Positions 1 to 5,555 of a DNA stretch of 5,555 nucleotides are shown here, piece after piece; position 1 is the first letter of the stretch; the number at the start of each line of letters is the position of its first letter. Made by a program: the position numbers and the translations under genes. The DNA is taken from the NCBI GenBank assembly GCA_027335965.1, contig DAHWGZ010000121.1, positions 1 through 5,555 on the forward strand, in the 5' to 3' direction. This DNA is from Acidiferrobacter sp. (GTDB lineage Bacteria; Pseudomonadota; Gammaproteobacteria; Acidiferrobacterales; Acidiferrobacteraceae). The notes under the pieces were generated by a model, which saw only the letters and a list, made by a program, of their open reading frames with translations, was not told the DNA's origin and searched no databases.

Positions 1-969
1 GCCCCCACCGGCCATATCCGGCTGGCCAACAAGACCGCCCAGGCCTATCTGGGGCTTTCGCCAGACACCCAACCCCTGCTCCTCCAGACCGTCGCCCCGG
101 CGCTCTTCGAGCAATGGGTGGCGCAGCGCCATGACGCCTCCGGGGGGCGCCGACTGTTCATGGCGGCCACCGGCTACGCGCTGCTGCCGCGATTCAAGGT
201 CCTGGGACGCGACGCCAACGCCGCGACCCTCGTGTTCCTGGAAGACACCGCCATCCTGAAACAGCAGGCGCAGCAGCTGAAGATGGCGGGCCTGGCGCGG
301 CTCACCGCCGGCATCGCCCACGAGATCCGCAACCCGCTCGGCGCCATCACCCATGCCGCGCAATTGCTGACCGAAACCCCGGAGCTGGGCGCCGAGCCGC
401 GCAGCCTCGCCGCCATCATCGACGACCAGGGGCGGCGCATGAACACCATCGTCGAAAACGTCCTCCAGCTCGGCCGGCGCGACCGCACCAATGCCACGCG
501 CTTTCTCCTGTCGACCTGGATCACGCAGACCCTGCCGGCGGTGGCGACGGCCCTCAATGTCCCCGCCAAGGCCTTGAACCTCGTGATCGAGCAACCGCAG
601 ACGGTGTGCTTCGATACCGATCACCTGTTTCAGATCGTGAACAATCTGTGCCACAACTCGCTCAAGCACAGCCCGCCCTATCATGATGTGGCGATCGTCA
701 AGCTCCTGATCGGCGTCGACGGCGAAGGCCATAGCGTCCTCGACATCATCGACTGGGGCGAGGGCGTCAAGGACGCCATCGCCGATCAAATATTCGACCC
801 GTTCTTCACCACCGCCGCGCGCGGCACCGGCCTTGGCCTCTATATCGCCCGGGAACTCGCCGAGGCCAACGGCGCGCGCCTCGAACACCGGCCGACACCC
901 GTGGGCTGCCAGTTCCGCCTGACCTTCGGCCGGCTCACCGACTGCGCGGACGCGACCCTGGCATCATGA
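1..969 (+). CDS. pilS: PilS-type sensor histidine kinase, C-terminal part (5' truncated by window edge)
   Basis: Membrane sensor kinase that controls phosphorylation of PilR and so type IV pilin expression. The frame is open from base 1 with no stop, so 322 C-terminal residues are visible. PilS proteins are usually a little over 500 residues, so the N-terminal transmembrane region is missing; the internal GTG at 118 is not a credible start. Visible order: end of a PAS-like domain (about residues 1-80, GHIRLANKTA), a PilS-typical linker (FLEDTAILKQQAQQLK), the HisKA H-box HEIRNPLG with phospho-acceptor His at 319-321, the N-box NNLCHNSLKHS (about 637-669), the G1 box DWGEG (751-765), the F-box FDPFFTT (793-813) and the G2 box GTGLGL (823-840). 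The tail (YIARELAEANGARLEHRP) is also PilS-like. All core catalytic boxes are intact. It overlaps pilR by 4 bases. The PilS call rests on remembered family motifs plus the adjacent pilR. Confidence 0.93.
   Translation, partial: APTGHIRLANKTAQAYLGLSPDTQPLLLQTVAPALFEQWVAQRHDASGGRRLFMAATGYALLPRFKVLGRDANAATLVFLEDTAILKQQAQQLKMAGLARLTAGIAHEIRNPLGAITHAAQLLTETPELGAEPRSLAAIIDDQGRRMNTIVENVLQLGRRDRTNATRFLLSTWITQTLPAVATALNVPAKALNLVIEQPQTVCFDTDHLFQIVNNLCHNSLKHSPPYHDVAIVKLLIGVDGEGHSVLDIIDWGEGVKDAIADQIFDPFFTTAARGTGLGLYIARELAEANGARLEHRPTPVGCQFRLTFGRLTDCADATLAS
966..969 (+). promoter_or_regulatory. ATGA stop/start overlap coupling pilS and pilR
   Basis: The ATG of pilR (966-968) overlaps the TGA of pilS (967-969). 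The bases just upstream (about 945-965) contain no good Shine-Dalgarno sequence. Translation of pilR therefore probably depends on ribosomes finishing pilS, which keeps kinase and regulator in step. The overlap is seen directly; coupling is inferred from common operon behaviour. Confidence 0.85.
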
Positions 970-2330
970 CCATCCCCCAAGTCCTGATCATCGACGACGA
1001 GGCCGATATCCGTGCGCTGCTCGAGCTTACGCTCGGACGCATGAACATCGAGACCCGCTCGGCCGGCGACGTGGCCTCCGCCTTCGCACTGCTCGAGGAG
1101 TACCGTTTCGATTTGTGCCTCACCGACATGCGCCTGCCCGACGGTGACGGCCTTGCCATCGTCCGTCACATCGAGGAGCACCATCGCGGGTTGCCGGTGG
1201 CGGTGATCACCGCCCACGGAAGCATGGAGACGGCCATCGCGGCCTTGAAGGGCGGGGCCTTCGATTTTGTCTGTAAGCCACTCAACATCAACGAGTTGCG
1301 CGCGCTCGTCCGCAGCGCCTTGAACCTCTCGAAACAGGCGCCGACCGACGGCGTGAGCGCCGCCGCCAAGCTGCTCGGCGATTCCCACGCCATCCGTGAG
1401 GTCCGCGCCCTGATCGAACGCCTGGCGCGCGGACAGGCGCCCGTATACATCTCCGGGGAGTCGGGCACCGGCAAGGAGCTCGCCGCGCGCCTCATCCACG
1501 ACCTCGGGCCACGCGCCGGCCGCCCATTCGTGGCCGTCAACTGCGGGGCGATACCCGAGCAACTGATGGAAAGCGAATTCTTCGGCCACAAAAAGGGCAG
1601 CTTCACCGGCGCCTTCAACGACAAAGACGGGCTTTTCAAGACCGCAAGCGGCGGCACCCTGTTCCTGGACGAGGTCGGCGACCTGCCGGTGCCCATGCAG
1701 GTGAAGCTGTTGCGCGCCATCCAGGAGAAGGCGGTGCGCCCGGTCGGCAGCCAGCAGGAGGTGGCGGTGGACGTGCGCATCCTGTCTGCGACGCACAAAA
1801 ACCTCCATGACCTCGTGCGCACCGGCGCGTTCCGCCAGGATCTCTACTACCGCCTGAACGTCATCGAGCTCGTGATCCCGCCGCTACGCGAGCGCGCCGA
1901 GGACATCCCGGCGCTCGCCGCGCACCTCGCCGCCAAACTGAGCATGGGCCGTCCCTTGCCGCTCACCCCCGCGGCCCTGGCGACCCTGAGGAGATACCCC
2001 TTCCCCGGCAACGTCCGCGAGCTCGAGAACATCATGGAGCGCGCACTGACCTTGTGCGAGAGCGGCGAGATCGACGTGGCGGACCTACGCCTGCCCGGGC
2101 ATGACGCCCCGGGGCTCATCGACAAGTTTGCCGAGCCCGAGGCCTCGCCCTTCGAGACCGCCGACTATACGGGCGAGCGCTCGCTCGAGGAGCACTTGGC
2201 GCAGGTCGAGCGCGCGGCGATCGAAAAGGCCCTGCGCGACACCAACCAGAACAAGACCGCCGCGGCCCGCGAGCTCGGCATCACCTTCCGTGCCTTACGC
2301 TACAAGCTCGAAAAGCTCGGCATCGAGTAA
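966..2330 (+). CDS. pilR: PilR-type sigma54-dependent response regulator (NtrC family), complete
   Basis: 454-residue transcriptional activator, a normal length for PilR; in known systems it binds upstream of the pilA promoter and remodels RNA polymerase-sigma54 by ATP hydrolysis. Receiver domain (about 1-120) has acidic pocket D10/D11, phospho-acceptor D54 (codon 1125-1127), T82 and K104, all intact. AAA+ domain (about 135-375): Walker A GESGTGKE (164-171), sigma54-contact loop GSFTGA (211-216), Walker B TLFLDEVGDL (231-240), QDLYYRLNV with likely arginine-finger residues (291-299), and sensor II FPGNVRELEN (346-355). A Fis-type helix-turn-helix fills the C-terminus (about 429-453, NKTAAARELGITFRALRYKL). 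The loop reads GSFTGA rather than the usual GAFTGA; I recall the same form in Pseudomonas PilR, so it fits the assignment. The ending TFRALRYKLEKLGIE closely matches the PilR C-terminus and separates it from NtrC, AlgB and similar. The start is fixed by the overlap with pilS. No sigma54-type (-24/-12) site was noticed in the window; its targets probably lie elsewhere. Confidence 0.96.
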   Translation: MTIPQVLIIDDEADIRALLELTLGRMNIETRSAGDVASAFALLEEYRFDLCLTDMRLPDGDGLAIVRHIEEHHRGLPVAVITAHGSMETAIAALKGGAFDFVCKPLNINELRALVRSALNLSKQAPTDGVSAAAKLLGDSHAIREVRALIERLARGQAPVYISGESGTGKELAARLIHDLGPRAGRPFVAVNCGAIPEQLMESEFFGHKKGSFTGAFNDKDGLFKTASGGTLFLDEVGDLPVPMQVKLLRAIQEKAVRPVGSQQEVAVDVRILSATHKNLHDLVRTGAFRQDLYYRLNVIELVIPPLRERAEDIPALAAHLAAKLSMGRPLPLTPAALATLRRYPFPGNVRELENIMERALTLCESGEIDVADLRLPGHDAPGLIDKFAEPEASPFETADYTGERSLEEHLAQVERAAIEKALRDTNQNKTAAARELGITFRALRYKLEKLGIE

Positions 2331-2412
2331 AGCCCCCGTACGCGCGAGCCCTTCTGCTGCACATGCGCACCGCCGCACGCGTCCTCCAAAGGGGCGGGTG
2401 CGCGCGCCAGCC
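2331..2412. other. Intergenic gap between convergent pilR and pilY1
   Basis: 82 bases separate the pilR TAA (2328-2330) from the pilY1 stop codon (TTA on the + strand at 2413-2415). The stretch is very GC-rich, holds no convincing gene or promoter, and its only visible structure is the hairpin at 2365-2403. Confidence 0.8.
2365..2403. terminator. Possible bidirectional hairpin terminator (weak)
   Basis: GCGCACCGCC (2365-2374) pairs with GGCGGGTGCGC (2393-2403) to form a 10-bp GC stem with one bulged G (2396) and an 18-base loop. It sits between two convergent stop codons, where a shared terminator would be expected. Neither side has a T-run, so it is not a canonical intrinsic terminator; it could be Rho-assisted or a chance GC-rich inverted repeat. 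Confidence 0.3.
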
Positions 2413-5400
2413 TTACAACAGCTGCCGCCAGCCGGCCGGCCCCTCGACCGGCGGACCCGCGGCCATGACCCGATTCGGGAATGTCGGCACGGGTGTCGGC
2501 GCGCCTTTCTGGCCACTCGTGGACGACGTGCCCGACGATGAGGGTGGCGCGGCCCCCAGGGAGGACGCCATCTGGATGCGCATCTGGCCATCGAAGAGCG
2601 CGAGCGCCGGAGTGTAGGCGGTCCCCCCACCTACGGAGATCGGTCCGGTAATGAAGTTGCCTTGCGCATCCTGATAAGTGTTGCTTGGAAATGCACCTAC
2701 ACCCAGCTGGTAGAGGTAGAGCCAAGCCGTGGGCTCCGCGCAGGCATCCTGTGAGGTGCTGGCGGGCGGAACAGTGACTGGCAGCATGACCGCGCCATTG
2801 ACGATGAGCGCGCTGCTTGTGATCGCCGAATTCGTGGGCAAGGCTGCGATCGCCGCATCGGCCACATAAGTCCCGCTGGTTGCGTTCCATGACTCGCCAC
2901 CAGCGCTTGGGTTTTGGCTGACCATGGTCGTCCACAGCGGCTGCCAGCCCGACGAACCGTTTTCGAGCAGGGTGAGGCGAGTTGCCGACTGCAGCCGCAA
3001 GTACTCGACGCCATTATAGATCGCCCCACCGATGGCCGTGAGCGAGGACGCGCCGCCCGAGGTGGTCGCCGAACTCCCGAAATTGGCCGCCACCGTCGAG
3101 TTGCTCGAGGCGTCATTCAAGGCCGTCCATGTCCCGCTCGATGCGTAATTCGAAAGGCCCCCGCTGGTCGTGAACGCCGGGGCCTCCCATACATTGGACG
3201 AGCCATCGCCGAGGAACATATTGCCGCTCGCGTCGATATAGGGCTGGGTGCTGGCCATGAACGGCAGCGTATAGCTCTTGCTCGCGCCCGTGCCGACGTT
3301 GGTCACCACCAGGCTGCTCGTGACCGTGGTCCCGCTCGTGACCGTAAGCACGGTCGCCAGATAGGCCGTCCCCGAGGATGGCGATGGCCGGAACACGGTC
3401 GGCGTGGTGCCCGGATTCGGCTCGGTCGCGTTCGCGGTATCGACCTCCCAGGCCTCGCTATTCAAAGTCGCGGCCGAAACCGTCGTGGACGACGTGCCTG
3501 GCGGGGCATCGGTCAGCTGCAGGCCATACTGGACCAGCCCCTGCCCAGCCACCCCGACAATATAAGTCCACCAGTTGCCGTTGGCATCCTCGGCATCGAC
3601 CGCGCGCACCCCGCCGCCCATATTGGAGTTCTGCCAGAACGTCGAGTAGCCCTGCAGATACTGCAGCATGATCCGCGGGATCCATCCCCACACCAGGGCC
3701 CCGGTATTGGCATCCGCGGCATACAAAAAGCCGTCGTTGTCACCGAACAGGACGATGGGTTCGCGTCCCTGCTCGTTCTGCGCGTAAGCCTCGTAGCTCG
3801 AATCGCTCAACAGGCCGCCGTTGCCGGGCGGCCCGACATACACCGGCGGCATCGATGCCGTCATGCCCCAATACCAGGAGCTCGCGCGCCCGCCCAGATA
3901 GGTACCGCTGTCGTAGGATGGGTTCAAGGTGTAATCGATGATGTCGCTGACCGTGAGATTCGCGGGCAGGGCGCCGAACGCGCTGCTGTTCGCGGCGTTA
4001 TCGAGGCCCGTGAGCGTCGTGATCGGTCCGACGGCGGCCGGCGCGACCGGCACGCCCGTCGAATAAAGATCGCTCGACCGCAAGGCGCTGTTCTGGGAAG
4101 TCGTGGCCGTGTTCCCGAGCTGCCCCTCGATGTCCCACGACGGGGTCGTGCCGACGTTGCCGTTCGCCTGGACCGGGAATGCGACCAGATCTCCCTCGCC
4201 GAGACTCGGCGTGCTCGTCACGGCGTATTCCAGGGAATTTACCCCCAGGCTCGTGCTTGAACCGCCGTTGGCCGCGAACACCTGGGACTCGATGCTGTTT
4301 AAAATGGCGGCAAAGGCCTGCTGAAACTGCGCCGGACTCTGGGCGCTGTAGGGGAGCACGGGTTGGCTCGCGGTCCCCCCTTGGCCGGCGGTCGCCAACT
4401 GCTCGAGGACGCTGTAGCCGGCCTGCGCCTCGGCCGAACATGAGGAATCGGCCGAGGGCGGACAGTTGATGTTGGGGCCTATGCCCAGGACATAGGTGTG
4501 AATGGATCCGACGCCATTTTGGTTGTTGCTGTAGAGATTCTGAACGGCGGTGATCGCCTCGCTGACCGCATTGTCGTTCGACTGTGTCTCCCCATAAGTG
4601 CTGGCCGCGGCGCTGCCGAGGGGCGGATAGACATGGCCCTTCAACCCCATGGTCGGCTGCCCGTCGGTGATGAGGATCACGTATTTGGGGGCGCAGGCCG
4701 GCTGCGGCCCGCTTTGCCCGATGAAATATTCGAGCGCGCTCTGCAGGGCACCGGCCATCGGGGCATATTCGGAATCGGCGACGATACTCGTCCCCGCCGG
4801 AAACTGTTCGGGCGCAAGATCACTGTTGAAGTCGCTCAGCACGGAACTGAAGGACCCCACCGAGATCAGGAGATTGCCCTGCCCCATCTGCGTGACACCC
4901 GCATAACCGGGATAGGGATTGGTGGTCGCTGAAATATCCTCATTGGTCACCGGCGGGGCATCATAGGCCTCGCCGCGTTCCCCATACCAGACCTCGCCAC
5001 TGTAGGGGGCATAGCCCGCGCTGGTGGGCGCGGTCGCGTAGACCCCTCCGGTCGAGCGCAAATACGTTTCCCACAAAGGCGCGCCGTTGACGATCTGATC
5101 CTCGTATTGAGTGAGCGTATAGTTCGGCGGATAGGGCTTTGGGCCATCGTAGGTCAGGATATTGGCGGGGCGACCGGGGGGCGCATACAACACGTCATTG
5201 ATCTCCGGATCATCGGAGGTGGCGTTGATGTAAAGATACTCGCTGCTCCCAAGGGCCCCGCCCATGACCCGTTTGATATTCGTGCAGGCGGCGGACGCTA
5301 TTCCATAGCACGGATTGTAGGCGGTGACGGGGTCGGCGGCCAACGGCGAGGCCAGGGCATTTCCATAACCGAAGGCACCGTACTTCGTGACCGTGCCGCT

Positions 5401-5555
5401 GCTGTTTAGGGTGTTGTTGTTGCTCATGTCATACACCCAGGTGTCATAGAGGCTCGGCGCCTTGGCGGTCGAATAATCCATCAGGCCGACCTGGAAGGCG
5501 TTGCTATTCGAGGGGTTGTTGAACTCCGAGAGCAGGCTTTGCTCGGCGATATTGA
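2413..5555 (-). CDS. pilY1: PilY1/PilC-like type IV pilus tip adhesin and assembly factor (N-terminus beyond window)
   Basis: Large secreted T4P protein; in known systems PilY1 primes pili with minor pilins, counters PilT retraction, and acts in adhesion and surface sensing. The frame is open from the right edge (first full codon 5551-5553) to TAA at 2413-2415, giving 1046 visible residues. The first Met (codon 5479-5481) is internal, because the reading frame continues upstream with vWA-like sequence. Order: vWA region (about 5553-4282) with YVILITDGQPT and HTYVLGIG; a linker; then a PilC/PilY1 propeller containing EPIVLFGDNDGFLYAAD, TGALVWGWIP and WWTYIVGVAGQGLVQYGL; a Ser/Thr/Gly/Pro linker (about 2485-2571); and a terminal GWRQLL, like the WREL-type endings I recall in this family. 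Six Cys codons are visible, some likely paired. The signal peptide and first metal-site motif should lie beyond 5555. Lysine is very scarce. It converges on pilR; minor-pilin genes would be expected upstream, to the right. Confidence 0.9.
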   Translation of the reverse strand, partial: NIAEQSLLSEFNNPSNSNAFQVGLMDYSTAKAPSLYDTWVYDMSNNNTLNSSGTVTKYGAFGYGNALASPLAADPVTAYNPCYGIASAACTNIKRVMGGALGSSEYLYINATSDDPEINDVLYAPPGRPANILTYDGPKPYPPNYTLTQYEDQIVNGAPLWETYLRSTGGVYATAPTSAGYAPYSGEVWYGERGEAYDAPPVTNEDISATTNPYPGYAGVTQMGQGNLLISVGSFSSVLSDFNSDLAPEQFPAGTSIVADSEYAPMAGALQSALEYFIGQSGPQPACAPKYVILITDGQPTMGLKGHVYPPLGSAAASTYGETQSNDNAVSEAITAVQNLYSNNQNGVGSIHTYVLGIGPNINCPPSADSSCSAEAQAGYSVLEQLATAGQGGTASQPVLPYSAQSPAQFQQAFAAILNSIESQVFAANGGSSTSLGVNSLEYAVTSTPSLGEGDLVAFPVQANGNVGTTPSWDIEGQLGNTATTSQNSALRSSDLYSTGVPVAPAAVGPITTLTGLDNAANSSAFGALPANLTVSDIIDYTLNPSYDSGTYLGGRASSWYWGMTASMPPVYVGPPGNGGLLSDSSYEAYAQNEQGREPIVLFGDNDGFLYAADANTGALVWGWIPRIMLQYLQGYSTFWQNSNMGGGVRAVDAEDANGNWWTYIVGVAGQGLVQYGLQLTDAPPGTSSTTVSAATLNSEAWEVDTANATEPNPGTTPTVFRPSPSSGTAYLATVLTVTSGTTVTSSLVVTNVGTGASKSYTLPFMASTQPYIDASGNMFLGDGSSNVWEAPAFTTSGGLSNYASSGTWTALNDASSNSTVAANFGSSATTSGGASSLTAIGGAIYNGVEYLRLQSATRLTLLENGSSGWQPLWTTMVSQNPSAGGESWNATSGTYVADAAIAALPTNSAITSSALIVNGAVMLPVTVPPASTSQDACAEPTAWLYLYQLGVGAFPSNTYQDAQGNFITGPISVGGGTAYTPALALFDGQMRIQMASSLGAAPPSSSGTSSTSGQKGAPTPVPTFPNRVMAAGPPVEGPAGWRQLL
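2572..3900 (-). other. PilC/PilY1 beta-propeller domain
   Basis: Matches the order of the PilY1 C-terminal domain: the blade PIVLFGDNDGFLYAADANTG (about 3700-3759), GGGVRAVDAEDANGNWWTYI (about 3559-3618, aligning with the usual GDVYYxGxWxTVLVGG), AWEVD (about 3445-3459), GNMFLGDGSSNVWEAP (about 3178-3225, aligning with xYAGDLxGNLWKFD), SSALIVNGAVMLPVTVPP and DACAEPTAWLYLY (about 2701-2793). In Pseudomonas PilY1 this domain carries a calcium site of the DxNxDGxxD type; no such loop is visible here. Boundaries are approximate, and alignment is from memory of the family consensus. Confidence 0.75.
3316..3345 (+). repeat. Short direct repeat inside pilY1
   Basis: GCTCGTGACCGT occurs at 3316-3327 and again at 3334-3345, an 18-base (six-codon) spacing that keeps frame. 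In protein it encodes the TVTS units of TVTSGTTVTSS in the propeller. It is probably a local slippage-derived duplication in Ser/Thr-rich sequence, with no independent function suggested. Confidence 0.6.
4282..5553 (-). other. vWA-like domain of the PilY1 homologue (partial, with long insertion)
   Basis: The visible N-terminus (IAEQSLLSEF, then AFQVGLMDYST) looks like vWA helix 1 and strand 2, so the DxSxS metal motif probably lies just right of the window. About 200 residues rich in Tyr, Pro, Gly and Asn follow; such insertions are common in PilY1. The fold resumes at NLLISVGSFSSVL (about 4852-4890), YAPMAGALQSALEYF (about 4723-4767), ITDGQPT (D codon 4663-4665) and TYVLGIG (about 4477-4497), ending near FAAILNSIESQ (about 4282-4314). 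Cys codons at about 5308-5310 and 5284-5286, and at 4462-4464 and 4438-4440, may form disulfides. The Thr expected before PMAGAL is Ala (codon 4762-4764). Domain limits are estimates by eye. Confidence 0.75.

Noticed and set aside
118..120. GTG as the pilS start
   Set aside because: The frame is open to base 1 and the upstream residues match a PAS-like domain; the start lies off the left edge.
840..1808. 322-codon open frame on the minus strand, opposite pilS/pilR
   Set aside because: It lies antisense to a pilR with intact motifs throughout, its protein is His/Asp/Gly-rich and resembles no family, and such shadow frames are expected in GC-rich coding DNA.
2101..2630. Several overlapping small open frames around the pilR 3' end and intergenic gap
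   Set aside because: They overlap pilR or pilY1 in other frames, have Arg/Pro-rich compositions and no convincing ribosome-binding site or motif.
2914..4260. 448-codon open frame on the plus strand, opposite pilY1
   Set aside because: Arg/Gly/Ala-rich translation without domain features, lying fully antisense to well-supported pilY1 propeller sequence; a shadow frame.
5479..5481. ATG on the minus strand as the pilY1 start
   Set aside because: The same frame continues upstream to the window edge without a stop, and the extra 24 residues read as vWA helix 1/strand 2, so this Met is internal.

Overview
The window is a fragment of a type IV pilus (T4P) locus from a GC-rich proteobacterium. The closest family resemblance is to gammaproteobacterial PilS/PilR/PilY1 proteins. 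The very low-lysine, Ser/Thr/Asn/Gly-rich adhesin would suit an acidophilic or otherwise harsh extracellular habitat, but that is only an inference, and no species can be named from this sequence.

Layout. Positions 1-969 (+) hold the C-terminal 322 residues of a PilS-type sensor histidine kinase: the end of a PAS-like domain, then HisKA and HATPase. Its N-terminal membrane part lies off the left edge. Positions 966-2330 (+) hold a complete PilR-type sigma54-dependent response regulator, joined to pilS by a 4-base ATGA overlap. A gap of 82 bases (2331-2412) contains a GC-rich hairpin and no gene. From 2413 to the right edge, on the minus strand, runs the C-terminal 1046 residues of a PilY1-like pilus-tip adhesin/assembly factor. 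It has a von Willebrand factor A (vWA) region followed by a PilC/PilY1 beta-propeller. Its true start lies beyond 5555.

How they work together. In characterised systems PilS phosphorylates or dephosphorylates PilR, which drives sigma54 transcription of the major pilin gene. PilY1 is a large secreted protein that works with the minor pilins to prime pilus assembly, and it also acts in adhesion and surface sensing. Here pilSR and pilY1 converge on each other. In the Pseudomonas aeruginosa layout, as I recall it, the minor-pilin/pilY1 cluster follows pilSR on the same strand.

I see no mobile element, CRISPR array, rRNA, tRNA or clearly new system. The points worth a second look are in the PilY1 homologue: an apparently altered vWA metal site, no recognisable PilY1 calcium loop, and an extreme shortage of lysine.
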